A stretch of DNA of 64,000 nucleotides from assembly GCF_964355755.1 (NCBI RefSeq), contig NC_092676.1, positions 560,501-624,500 on the forward strand, read 5' to 3'. Source of the stretch: Antedon mediterranea. Its lineage: Eukaryota; Echinodermata; Crinoidea; Comatulida; Antedonidae. Under the pieces are notes generated by a model. The model was not told the origin of the DNA. It ran no database searches and saw nothing but the letters and a program-made list of their open reading frames with translations. Numbering within the stretch: position 1 is the stretch's first letter; every line of letters starts with the position of its first letter. Of this stretch, positions 1 through 12,270 are shown one piece after another. The position numbers were made by a program, and so were the translations under genes.

Positions 1-3000
1 CTCTGAGTTTGTTTTCGTGTTCTATTACAACTTCTTCATATTCCCTTGAATTAAAAAAAAACATATCGACCATGTCACAAATAGAATAGACTTCCAATCT
101 AGTAAGTTGACAAGCCACCACTAAAAATAATATCACTAACCATGCCATGAAATGTAGGTGCTAACGAAATGCAGTATAATATCATATTTAGCAGATAGGT
201 CCACCAAATATTTATTGTTTATTTTAATTTGTATCTCCATTGAGATCCAGCCACTCATGTCCACAACATCGCCATTTTTTCAGGAATTTGCCATTTGCTT
301 TGTACTGATATAGATAGTTAATAAATGATGTATTATTGCTGTTTAAGTGCAGAGATTAATACCGTTAGTTACGTCACAGTGTGGCAGTTTTGGAGTGATT
401 GATTGAGCGTGAGTGTTGTGATGGTGTGCTAAGTTCCGTCAGTATCTACATCAGTATCAGCATGATAAGGCTTAGTACAAGGACTGCTACTTAGTACAAT
501 TATCATTCTAAATATAAGCATGTGTTATTATGTTCATCATCGTGGAGTCAATGCATCTGACAGGATTTGTTAAAGTGTTTTTATTAGAATAACGTTTTGT
601 GTTTGTCTCCAGTTAATAAATTGGAATGATATCTTTGTTTGAAATTGTTTGGAAAGGTGCTCTATGTTAATATTAGTGTTCTGTTTCTTCATGCTTAAAT
701 CGTTAACTCCTCCGTGACATTTCGTTCGGCCGCCCATATGCCTCTCATCTGGCACAGCTTCTCTGAGATGGACAAGTTATTGTAGGCTTAAGCGTGGTTC
801 CCACTAGCGACGCAATGTAACGCAACAAAACGACGTAATGACGCAAAAATGGACAAGTTATTGTAGGCTTAAGCGTGGTTCCCACTAGCGACGCAACGTA
901 ACGCAGTATTGACGCAAAGATGGACAAGTTAATGTAGGCGTACCTTTGGAAGTATTCTCGTTCCCGTTCTGTTTCATCTTGTAATTGAAGGCACAGTTGT
1001 TGTGTTTCGTTTAGCCCAGCCAATGATTGGTCCAGCCTCGTTTTGAGTGCACTATTTTCCTACACATAAACGTATACATATTGTATAATGATTACATTTA
1101 ATGTTGTTTAGTACTGTACAACCGGTGGCCTTGTTAATAACCGTTACCCTCTTGATCACTAATATTTCATTTTAATAGTTCGCATAATAAATTAATACTT
1201 TCTATTATATAACATAATACATTTTTAAAAATCAACATACTGTATGTTGTTTAGCACACAAATTTATAGTATAGCATTACATAATATAAAGCACATTTAT
1301 ATTATATATTCTTACTTTGATGAGGAACTCGTTTTGTGTGACAATATTACTCTCGTGCCGACTAAGTTCAAAAACCATCTGCTCAAGTTGATTATTTTGT
1401 TGGGTAACTTCTTTTTCCTTTTTATTCAGCTCTCGTAGAGAAACTTCAAGCTATTTTAGTAATACAAAACTATATTAAACATTGGATTATGTAATACATT
1501 TAAATGTATTATTAATGAAATTATTTAAATTTTCTTTTTCATTTGTATATATTTATATTGGCTCATTTTTTATAGTTTAGTTTTTATTTTCAACCTGTTA
1601 TTGGTGTTTTACACTGTTGGTTTGATATGAAGAATATAAAGAATGACGTGTTAAACAAATAGAAAAATAGAAACATGAGAAATAGTTGATTTATGTAATT
1701 CATGACGTGTTAAACAAATAGAAAATGGAAAAATAAGTAATAGTAAAAACGTAAAGCATTATTGGGAGAATTAAAAATAACAAAATAAAAATGAAAAGAA
1801 ACAAGTATTAAAGTAGACAAAATCAGATTGGTAATTAGGGCTATTCCTAATATTGAAGAAGTGTTTGATACTAAACGTAACCAAGCCTTAAAAATTAAAG
1901 CATGGTTCCCACTAGCGACGCAACGTAAGAAATTACGTTGCGGAAATGTAACGTTACTATTTATATTTACCTCTTTCTTGCGCGTAATTAGTTCCTGCAT
2001 CTCCTGTTCTCGCATCTCCAGTTGTCTGTCCAATTCTAGTTGCATTTCTTCTTCATATTTGCGTCGTAGTAACTCCCGTTCCGTCATCAATAAATGATCC
2101 ATTTCTTCGTACAACTTTCGCATCTCATCTGTATGCACGCCGTTCTTACTGCAATGAGTCAGAAAGCGTTTGTAATATCTCATATGAGAAATAATAATAA
2201 ATAAAAATATATTTACAATTGGGTTTACGTATTCGGGAATCTTTATCCATTCTGTATTAATTTATATCTGAATAATATTCTTCTTATTAATCTATTATTA
2301 AGCTAATTATTGACAATTTACAACCGTATTCAGTGCATTGTCGCGAATATACATTAAGTACACATAATAACAGCGCATAAACGCATATAATATTACGTAA
2401 AAAGGGCGTAACGCGTATAATATTACGTAAAAAGGGCGTAACGCGTATAAATATTACGTAAAAAGGGCGTAACGCACATACATATTACGTCAATAGTGCT
2501 TAACGCACATGAAATCAAGAACGGACGTATAAATATATATTGCATTTTTAAAAATTATTTTCATTTATTCAATTTCCATATCTTATTTGTGACACGGTGC
2601 ATGATGAATACGCACATAATAATAATATTATTACGTCACGGCCGCGTGTGAATACGGTTGATAATGACAGGCCATCATAACCTCATCTGCTTATCAATAA
2701 TATTTGTTGTAATTTATTACTTTTGGGAAATTCTATTTGGAAATGATCTAAATGTATTTTCTGTTTGTGTATAAACGAACCGGAATTGACATTAATATGC
2801 TTCTAATTCATTTCGAAGACTCGGCTTTTGAAATTCCTAATTACTGTTTATGTGAAGCTAACATTGACACACGATGCCGTAGATTTCAATAATGTGTGTT
2901 TATAAAGAAAATAAGACTTTCTTTGATATGTGACGCATGTCTCTGACGTCAGTTGTTGATTCTGCTTTTCTGTTTTATTTTGTCATTAAATTAGATAGAA

Positions 3001-6000
3001 TCCTTATTTTTACAAACTCGAGACTTTTATACGCCATAAAATTTAATCTACAAATAATAAAACATTATTATGATAATATTTGCTTCTATAAATTATTTGA
3101 GACAGTGGTACACACCTTTTGACTACGTCATCACATTTGTCGTTCAGGTTTTTTATTTCTCTGACTGATTTACGTAGAAAGTTTTGAAATGTTTCCAACA
3201 ACTCTGGTTCATCATTTCGTAATTTCTGCCAAAGGATGTACAATTCATCTTGCCTAGAATAAAGATAATCATCATCAACATTATTTTAAAATATTAAATT
3301 ACATTCTTACGTCATGTTGTGTGTACATTATTATTGATTTATTTTATTTTTCATTTTATTTAAAACGTTATCATCCTTTTAATGAAACTCTGTTGAAAAA
3401 TGTGCAACTGTAAAAATATAAGAGATTATAACATTTACAAAAAATGATGAACTAAAATTGTAATGTAATTCATAAAAATAAAGCCACCAATAATATTAAT
3501 ATATAGCCCACACCTAAATCCAAAGATAGTTTTGTGAATATACATCATGTCATGTCATAATATTACCAAAGTATGGTTGCCTAATATTATTAGTTTTCCA
3601 CAGTTTACTGTCATTTTGTATAGTTTAGGCAAAATTTCTTTTAATTGAAAGTAGCTCATGTAGGTGTATATGTGGGGAGAGTATTAATTCCAATTCATGA
3701 AGATAAAGATACTGGATACTAATTTGAAATGAACACATCATTTCAAATTATTCTTCATATCTGTCAACCAAAACAATGTCCAACATGTATCGTCTTCTCT
3801 TGTCGAAAACAGGTAGTTTGGCGTAGGAGGCATTACTTATTATATTGTTAATTAATTTGACTTCCGCAATAAAAAACAACGTCGTTGAAATAAAATTGAT
3901 CCAATTGAATTAATCACGTAACAGTCTTAATTACAGTTTGATAAAATATGTTGTCAACAAATTAAATTGTGTGTTTTTCTTTTGCCTTTGGAGATTGTCT
4001 ATAAAGATCAAACATTGCGTCAACATGCGTTAGATAACGCGCCCTGAGTAACACTATGACGCGTAACATACAAATACGACGCATTCCTTAAACAAACTGC
4101 CTGACAATCTAAACATAGAAAGATGTCTTTGAAATAATCATACACGGGTGAATAGGCTTAGCTGCAGAAACTGATCGATAATGTCAGATAGTTATTCTGA
4201 AGCCAGCTGTCGAAACGATTTATTAGTTCTAAAGCACGACAAGAAATTAGTAGCCAAATGAAGACGATTCATCATAAATAATACGTGTTTAACTAACATT
4301 TTGAATAATATTAGCCTTTTTACAGTCGATACTTTTTGTATGAATAATCACGATAAAGAATACCTCATGTATGAATACTGGTTAGATTTAACAATTTTGC
4401 AAAATAATAAATATAGTACGTAAATTGTAAAAAATTTGGAAACTTGACAATAAAAGTCTCTTCTCTTCCAAAAAACAAATATATCTTCACACATGTATCA
4501 CCTTAATAAAAGCAACAAAATCCATGAAGAATGTGAATTTCGATCATTAATGTCTGTAGGCCTACGATATTTTAGGATTCAGAAGAAGTCAAAATACATA
4601 TTGCCTGCAATTTGATTTAATGATCATTTTATATAATTATAATCATCACCCGATTTATGAACATTAATAAATTTATTGAATAATCAATATTAGTATAAAG
4701 TAAATCAATAGGCCTTGTCCTGAACTAATAATATTCTGTCAACCACGATCGGAAACATTCTAAGAACAGCTATAGCTGCCGGCAGAGAGAAAAAACATTG
4801 TTTAATACGAAACAGAATTGCTTTTTGCTATATATCAAGAAATACCCAATCAGACAGATTCTGTCTCGTAAAAATTAACAATTTCCAGGCATATTGTTGA
4901 AATGAACGATCAAACCGTAAAAATGCATTCTTCATAATTCACGTGCAAATATTGATTTACAGTGATTCATAAAGAATGTGTGTCGATAATGTTATCAAAT
5001 ATATTATTCATTAGTTATAGCAAGTACATGTTCTTTTCATAAAGAGTAATATCTTCCCACTAAACGTGTCTGGAACATTCTGCGCATGCTCGATATCGCG
5101 TTTGCACTGGGCGTAATTATATGATTGACGCCGTATTTACGATTGATTTACCTTTACCTTACCTTTAGGCTTGACGTAATTGCGTACTTGACGCCGTTAT
5201 AACGCTTGACGTAATTGCGTACTTGACGCCGTATTTACGATTGAAGTAATCGCGTACTTGGCGCCGCATTTACGCTTGACAGTAATCGCGTGCTTGACAC
5301 CGCATGTACGCTCGACTTAATTGCGCGTGCTTGACGCCGCTATTACGCTTGACGTAATTGCGTACTTGACGCCGTTATAACGTTTGACGTAATTGCGTAC
5401 TTGACGCCGTATTTACGATTGAAGTAATCGCGTACTTGACGCCGCATTTACGGTTGATATAGTTACGTACTTGGCGCCGCATTTACGTTTGACATAAAAT
5501 GTATTAAGTTTATTTGATTTTGATCAAATAACTAGAATGGCGTCACAATAAAGCAGCAACGAATTCCCTACGAAGTACTTTGAACAATATTATAATTAGA
5601 AATCTTCAATCGTGTTTTTTCAAGTGTTTTGCGACAAATAACTTGCAATAAAACTAACTTTGGAAATCGTCCAATTGAATTATTTTTATTACCAATATAT
5701 AGAACGCCAGACTGAACCTACAAAACAGGAAAATAACAAATGTGTGAAAGTGAGTCGTGAATACCATTATATATTGTCATTATTAATAAAACGTAAGAAA
5801 CCCGTATGTTTCCAAATGTAGGAAATGTGTTTTACAATACATTGAATATTTTGAACTCGTATAAATTGATAGTTATCGTGATAAGGCATCAAACGACGAT
5901 TGTTGCATAAACGATTCTTACAAATGGTTTTACATACGTCACCCAAATACGCGTCACATAAACACGCGCCACGCGTCTACGTCAGCCATGACTACGGTAC

Positions 6001-9000
6001 GCGTTACAAATACGTAATAATACACCTGTATTATGAGACTGACCAAGTAATTGTTGTGTAACAATGCAGCACACATAAGATAAGCATAAACATAAATATA
6101 TGCAAGATTCCAATACTACAATACTACAGGATATACTTTTCATTGGGATAGCTTTAAATGCCGCATCTAATCTTAATGTGACGTCACTCTTCTATTAGAG
6201 ACGATCTTGTTAACACACACACTGCCGTGACGGTTTCGATACATCACGTGACGTTATTATCATACGGTTTGAAAATGAAGTTGAAATGAAAAATGTAAAT
6301 GCCTTACAATGCGACACTTTCAACTGATTAAGAATTTTAAAATCCTAAATTTATTGTTTTAAGGCGAACCTTTGTAAATGTCAAAGGTCGACAAATGACG
6401 CGTTACCAAACCAGTTCAGTAGAATTAATAGAAACACAAAAAAAGCACAACTGGTATGATTGAATTTTATAAAGAAAAAACGTTTCGACATTTTCAGCCT
6501 TTTAAGCAGAAAATATCTATCCTGAGAGGGTCTCCTCCCAACCACCCGTCTTCGTCACGTTTGTATAAATACTAAATAGTCATAAGAAATTACCGCTTAC
6601 CGTACCATTTACCGTTACCGCTCGTCTGTGTAAATTGCCATGAGGCCTATACGCGTACATGCGTACTGGTTTACGTCATACGCACTCGCGCTCATTTTTA
6701 GTCGATCTGGTTTGAATGTAAACAGTTTAATCACAAACGTAAAATAATTATAAACAAATCGGTGCGCGTCTGATGTCGTCACAAAACAACTCAGCAAAAC
6801 TAATACAAAATGTTCCTCGAGGGACAACAGCACGATTACATGAGTTATTTATTAATGAGATGCGGAATATAACAGTTCATTTACGAGGTGTTACATTTTT
6901 ACCAAAGCTTATATTCGTCTCTGGATCTTATTTCAACATAATAATAATATAACATAGATATAATATTATGTAAGAATATAGGTTTTCAAAAATTAAATTG
7001 TATGGTTGTTTAAACGAACTTGATCCACAAAAAAATGTATAAGCACATTGGACCTGTAATAATTTAATAACATAACCATCCTGATTATTTATACTGGCAA
7101 TCGTCAGAATCTCATAAAATCATTTTCGAATTAGTAATTAATAATCTGGAATTGTCGAATAATAAACTCAGATTTCAGGTCGAAAACAGAAATTAGAAAT
7201 TCAAAGAAATGTAGAAAAGTGATAAAGCTTGGATCATGGAGGTATAAAAATACCTCCATGCTTGGATCGCGTACGCGCGCGCAACGTAAAGACATACACA
7301 ACGCAAGTAATTTGACCAATCACAGGCGATGGTTTAATTTCTATTATTTATATCCTATCCTACATTTTATGGTTTCACCTGAAGGGCAATCGAATCTCAT
7401 TAGTTGCTTCCCACACACTGATTGATCTCATCAATATTCACCATGACTACACTCAGCGAACTATCCTTAAAAATGTATTGTCCCCCAAAAACATGAACAA
7501 TGAAGATTAATTAAATCAGACTTTGAATATGTTATTTTGTAGTTTTAATAAATTTAATCACGTCCGTTGGAAAAAAAAAACAAAAAGTAATGTTTTCACT
7601 TATAAAATGCCAAAATAAATGGTTAAATTCAACTAAAAACCCATTGGTTGGCGGCCAAGAAAATTTTTGTTTGAAATTACATTTTTTTCAGGTAAATACA
7701 TGTTTTTTCGATCCTATTTTTGGTCAATGTGGATAACTATTATGTTATATTAAAATGGCATATTCAACAAAAATTGTGCTAAGAATACATCTTTAAATGT
7801 GACGTGTGCATAAGATGTAGATATTATAAAAAAAAGAATATTAAAAACATTTCATAATCTAAGAATGTATGACAATTTCTAAATAATTTATTATGTTAAA
7901 ATCAAAATCGTAAGGCCTTAAAATACCGTCACATGTTATGTTACCTGGAATGTTATCCAGTATGGTGTTGGCGATAAGAATGTAGTGGACAGTCACATTA
8001 ATAATGACATTTACATGTTAATGTTATGTTATGGTTAAAATGACATTCACAAACTGTAATTGATGCATTCTGTTTCATTTCATATGTAGGCCTACGATAA
8101 AATATTATAAAACGTTGAATGACGTCATCGCACAACTGTGGTTAAATGTCATGCATTATTCTTCTGCGAATGATTTACCTGCGTATTGATAATCGTACAA
8201 CAGGCAGGTGTGTGATTTAAAGAAATGACGCGAAAATGGAGACGATTCTGTTTCCTTGCTATTTTTAGAATATGTAGAATATTCTATTTTTAAGTTAATT
8301 TGAATGAGTTGTTAACAGTACGACATATTGGATTTGGTCATCATTCTTTCACCATAGTTCAGTTTATAGTTCTTATTATTTCAGTCCCATAATTGAGATG
8401 GGCATTTCTTGATCAGGAAACCAACCCTATTTTAAAAATATATGCTACTGATTGACTATTAAACAAAAACAAACTATTATATGTGAGATATCAGTAACAC
8501 CTTTATACAATATTTCAATCTGAAAAATTTCAAAAACTGCCCATTCATACCCTCACCACTTTCCAGCTTAACTAATGTTCATGTTCTGACCGTATAGTAT
8601 TGCTCGGTATTGACGCAATCGTGACGCAATCGTCAAACTTTAAACGAATTACTGAATAATTATTAGTATTTTTTTTCTCTTTTTTGGCGTTAACCACTAT
8701 TTATTCATTTCATCTTCAACAGATTAATACAATTAGTGAATCTTCTGTGATAGTTATAATAATAATAATTATTAGTATTTTATTTATATTTATATATTAT
8801 ATTAAATTTTTGGTAAAATTTGGTTATTCAGGTATTGAATAGATACAAAATCCGCCATCAGTCATTTTCTCATAATTTGAATCGATTGTCAATGATGACG
8901 TCATTCACTCTTAATGTGTAATGAACATGATGTATAACAGTAGGTATGCAAAATGTGATCTAAAAATAACGACTTAATAACGACTTAAGTCTGTTTTGAG

Positions 9001-9433
9001 TCTGAGTTTTAATTATTGTAATTTATACAGTCTGAACAAAATTTAAGCTGTTATTGACAAGAAAATACATAGGATTGGAAAATAATAATGATGATGATAA
9101 TGATGAAGATTAGGATGACAATGACGATTGATCTTGTTATAAAGATAAAATTAATTCTATAATGTAGAAATTTATTTTAAAATATTTCTAATTTCATTTT
9201 ATTCGGAAACACTAAAATCATAAAACAGACAAATTCCCAAACGATGATTTTGATAATAACGTATGATTTACAAGCAATAATGTCACTTACCCAGCCAAGA
9301 GAGCTGTTCCCCCTATCTCCGAGAGTAGTCCTTCCCACTGTATATGTGCCGAAAGAGCATCTTGCAAGTCTTCCGTACTCGGTGAATGTTCAAAAATTCC
9401 ATAATCAACTGAAGCGGCCCGTGACGATCCCAT
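1..9433 (-). CDS. CRACR2A/RASEF-like coiled-coil protein, N-terminal part (partial, leaves window at left)
   Basis: Six minus-strand exons join in phase: 9291-9433 (ATG at 9431-9433), 3116-3253, 1971-2178, 1316-1450, 944-1059 and 1-44 (continues outside). All internal borders are GT-AG. About 261 codons are visible. The reading resembles the segment of EFCAB4B/CRACR2A after its EF-hands: a region with LWxxL and EPxLL-type spacing (here ILWQKLRNDEPELLETF), then KLYEEMD, then long charged coiled coil (RELLRRKYEEEMQLELDRQ). CRACR2A and RASEF are calcium-responsive Rab-type GTPases with EF-hands, coiled coil and a C-terminal Rab domain; any Rab domain would lie beyond position 1. No EF-hand is visible: exon 1 encodes only 48 residues (start MGSSRAASVDYGIFEH) and splices in phase into the post-EF-hand region, so this is either an EF-less paralogue or a short isoform from an internal promoter. 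The family call is from remembered similarity; the precise orthologue is uncertain. Confidence 0.62.
780..940. repeat. Duplicated fragments of the GGTTCCCACTAG MITE family
   Basis: Two adjacent copies of a segment beginning near ATGGACAAGTTATTGTAGGC and running into AGCGTGGTTCCCACTAGCG plus ACGCAACGTAACGC words lie at about 768-850 and 850-920. A third start (ATGGACAAGTTAATGTAGGC) runs into the donor side of the 944-1059 exon. A further fragment with the same GGTTCCCACTAGCGACGCAA core is at 1902-1925. They are pieces of the family that is intact at 9799-9954. Confidence 0.6.
2382..2510. repeat. Short tandem repeat, ~30-bp unit, about four copies
   Basis: The unit reads GCGTATAATATTACGTAAAA followed by AGGGCGTAAC. 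Copies drift at the right end (CACATACATATTACGTCAAT). It is intronic in the CRACR2A-like gene and CpG-containing. Confidence 0.8.
5105..5507. repeat. CpG-rich minisatellite, ~36-bp unit
   Basis: About eleven degenerate copies of a unit with GACGTAATTGCGTACTTGAC and GCCGTTATAACGCTT or GCCGTATTTACGATT variants. The variants recur in the same order at about 5166-5280 and 5345-5460, so there is a higher-order period of roughly 180 bp. The array is far richer in CpG than the flanking AT-rich intron. Confidence 0.85.
7471..7792. mobile_element. TTAA-flanked MITE of the ATGTATTGTCCC family
   Basis: The left end is TTAA followed by AAATGTATTGTCCCCC. The right end is GAATACATCT followed by TTAA. The 322-bp element has no coding capacity. 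It shares its end motif with the larger element at 17408-18728 and an internal stretch (around CATATTCAACAAAAAT) with a decayed copy at about 11720-11890. TTAA target duplications are typical of piggyBac and Kolobok superfamilies; which one applies here is not determined. Confidence 0.7.
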
Positions 9434-9790
9434 TTTAATCGCAATTTATTTTGTTTTCGTCAAATTTATTCAATTATTAACTGTTTTCTTTAAACACGTA
9501 TCACTAGATCAAAGAGAATAAAAGAAGTTGTATATAGCGTAGTGTATATAGCGTAGTGTGTATAGCATATGTTGTGTGTGTAGTACGCCAGTGTGTGTGT
9601 TGTGACGTTGATTTTATGAATGAATATAAATCTATAATAACGTTGCAGTAGGAGGAGGAGGAGGAAGATTAATATTCACAATATATTGAGGGCGATATAT
9701 TGAAGCCTGTTAGTTGAAGTTATTTTATACACACACAGTTCAAACCGTCCGTATGACACTGTGAGTACCACACCCTTATCACAGTTGTTT
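9434..9790. promoter_or_regulatory. Upstream region of the CRACR2A-like exon 1
   Basis: This is the 5' flank of the minus-strand start codon. It contains a short tandem repeat with unit close to TATATAGCGTAGTG (about 9530-9570), a GT-rich tract and a GGAGGAGGAGGAGG tract at 9652-9666. No unambiguous TATA box or initiator was identified, so promoter function is inferred only from position. Confidence 0.3.
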
Positions 9791-9798
9791 AACCCCTA

Positions 9799-9954
9799 AA
9801 GCGTGATTCCCACTAAAGACGCAACACAGAGACGTACGCGCAAGGTAAGCCAGCTGACCAATGACAAGCCACTGTTCGAATAATCCCATTGCTTGTGATT
9901 GTCATATCACTTACGTTGCGTTACGTCCTTGCGCTGCTAGTGGAAACCACGCTT
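9799..9954. mobile_element. Palindromic MITE, GGTTCCCACTAG/ACGCAACGCAA family
   Basis: The element has terminal inverted repeats AAGCGTGATTCCCACTA and TAGTGGAAACCACGCTT, flanked by TA on both sides. The inside is also palindromic (CCAATGACAAGC versus GCTTGTGATTG), so most of its length can fold into one hairpin. TA target duplication suggests a Tc1/mariner-type non-autonomous element. Other copies are at 13698-13831 and about 15328-15506. Confidence 0.8.
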
Positions 9955-11089
9955 TAAACAGGAGTGTCACCGTCACCGTCAACGAGAGTGTCACCAATAG
10001 ACAATTGTCACCTTAAACATTGTCACCAAGTTAGTCCAGTCCCTAAGGGGAAATGATGTTACCATAGTGGATACAAGTGTGCCCTTTGGCATGTTGATAG
10101 AACATGATATGGAGATACCAAAACAAAGTTACTGGAAATCTGATTTGACCTCTGTGACCTCTGACCTCAATTTTTATATTTCTATCTTAAACAGCCATAT
10201 CTCCGCAACGGGTTTGACAATTGAAATGATATTGGTGTCAAATAGATCAGAGGGTACATATTTATATTCGCTCTAATAGAACTTTTTTCAAAAAAACGAC
10301 CGAAAATGTAATTTCTCAATGTTTTGACCTTTGACCTCGGCTTACTATATCTCAATAACTACTGGTCAAAATTTCTTGAAATTTGTTTCAAATTGTTAAG
10401 AGCATACATATTTATATATACTCTAATTAAACATGTTCTTCCAAATCCACAGGAAATGTAATTTACTGACCTTTGACCTTTAATGTTTAAATATGTCTGT
10501 ATCTCTGTAACCAAATGTCATAAAAAGTTCAACTTGGTGTCAAAATGTTCAAAATGTAAACATTTATATTAGCTCTAATAGAAGATGTTATCATATTTTT
10601 ACTGGAAATGCCAGTTTGAGGTATGACCAGGATATACTGTTAAGCGTGCGTGTGTCATACTTATAATAATATACCTAAAATATAGATTTAATGGACCAGA
10701 ACTACATTCAATATCCTATTTAGCCTTTTAAAATTTTTTTAAAACTTAATGTTTAATTTAATTTCAATATATAATTCCATCGCATGGTAGGCCTACACCG
10801 TAAGAGCAACACTTAATATCAACAAAAAATTAGATATTAAACTTAAAAGTTAAATAACAATAAAAAAAAAAAAGAAAATCAGGATCTTAAAGAAAGAAAA
10901 GAAGAATTAACCAATGCGATTTGATACTCATAAAACATATGACCTAATTATCAATTAATTGCTTGAAGTATGCTGAAAAAATAAAATGTTTGAAACAGTA
11001 AGGAAAAAGCGAAGAAAAGAAAAACATATGTTTAAAATATTAGAAATCTGAAAAGGATCAAAGACAAATTAATTACAAAGTTGATTTCT

Positions 11090-11690
11090 TTTCAAGAACA
11101 TACTGTAGTGGAATATAAAAGGAAAACAAACCAGTGAGCAGTCAAAATTACCATCTTGGCTTGATGAGGCAATAACACATCCAGCTCATAACACTAACAA
11201 AATCTTTGAAACCAGAAGAAATTAAGAGAAGCAATGATAATGTAACTTTAATCCACAAAAACATGACAAAACTGACATCAACCATTACCGACCAAACGAA
11301 CATTATCACATGTACACAAATAATTTACAAAAGTAATCAAAAAACAAAATCAGAGACCGACTAGAAGTAAATAAACCAATATATAAGGCTTTATACAGTA
11401 GGACCATCTTATACAGTTTGTCAATCAACTAAAATAAAAAGGAAATTAATATCACCAAATCTTTGATTTAGAGATTATCAGAAAGCATTTGACTCAATAA
11501 AACAGGCATTACCATATTAGAGGGAAATATTATACCTCAACAAATATTGATTACGATCGTTCAAAGAGAAGTTAAGGAAGATTAGTAAGACAAGGCGACA
11601 CTTAAGATCTTCACTGCATTGGAAGAGGTGTTTAATCAAAGAGCTAATCTAAAAAATAGAGTAAATATCACTTTAAAGACAAAATAAACA
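11090..11690 (+). pseudogene. Decayed RTE-type non-LTR retrotransposon reverse transcriptase
   Basis: Plus-strand translation in shifting frames gives NVTLIHKNMTKL (compare the usual NxTLIxKKGDK), IRDRLEVNKP, DYQKAFDSIKQALPY (the FxDYxKAFDS block at 11471-11512) and FTALEEVFNQRANLKNR (the block after RQGDxxSPKLF). There are many stops and frame changes and the catalytic YADD-type block was not found. These motifs are typical of the RTE-like endonuclease/reverse-transcriptase group. It lies inside the foldback element and is not functional. Confidence 0.7.
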
Positions 11691-12123
11691 GTTAATTTAA
11701 CCAAAATCACAAAGACTTCCAGCCTATTTTTTGCTTTGAATTACAGTTTTTTTGGGTATGCACTATATCATTTTTTTTCAATCCAATTTTTGGTGAAACT
11801 ATTATGTGTGACATTAAAATTGCATATTCAACAAAAATATTTGTCAACATTACTTTTGTCAGGGGAAAAATAAGTATATCTTTAATAGCATGTGATATTA
11901 TTAGCAAATATTTCAAATGTAGTTTTAAAACTTTCCCATTACAAACAATTGCCATAATTCTGATAACATTACAATACACCCATCCTCTGGGACTTATTTT
12001 CAAATGTAGCTAAAAACTTTCCAGTACAATTCCGGTCATTTTGATGTGTATAGATGCATGCAGTAGCATTGGAAAAGCGAGAGAGGGGGAGGTGGTTGGG
12101 GTGATGGAGAGACACATATTTTT

Positions 12124-12270
12124 TACATGTTTGTCTACACTATAAACTAGTTTAACAAAAAAGGTGTGATATGCCCAAATATGGTAGTGATATGTCATTC
12201 ATCGTGTCCATATATGGGCACATCACATTTTTTTGTCGCATAAAAATGTTATAGTGTAGACAGAGTTTAA
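12124..12270. mobile_element. Palindromic MITE, AAGCTCTGTCTACACTATC family, copy 1
   Basis: Inverted halves contain GTCTACACTATAAACTAGTT and TTATAGTGTAGACAGAGTTT around a core with GATATGCCCAAATATGGTAG and CATATATGGGCACATCAC. The element has no ORF. This copy is nested in the 10034-12997 foldback element. Related copies lie at 25998-26138, 50260-50385, 53809-54134 and 62154-62299. Confidence 0.8.

Larger units (their letters stand above)
3254..9290. other. 6-kb first intron of the CRACR2A-like gene
   Basis: No convincing coding exon is seen here. The interval holds a CpG-rich tandem array (5105-5507), a TTAA-flanked MITE (7471-7792) and otherwise AT-rich unique-looking sequence. EF-hand exons could be expected here or upstream if a longer isoform exists, but none could be read. 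Confidence 0.5.

Noticed and set aside
745-1023. 92-codon minus frame at the left edge
   Set aside because: Only 944-1059 is a true exon with acceptor and donor; the remainder of that frame reads through the donor into MITE fragments.
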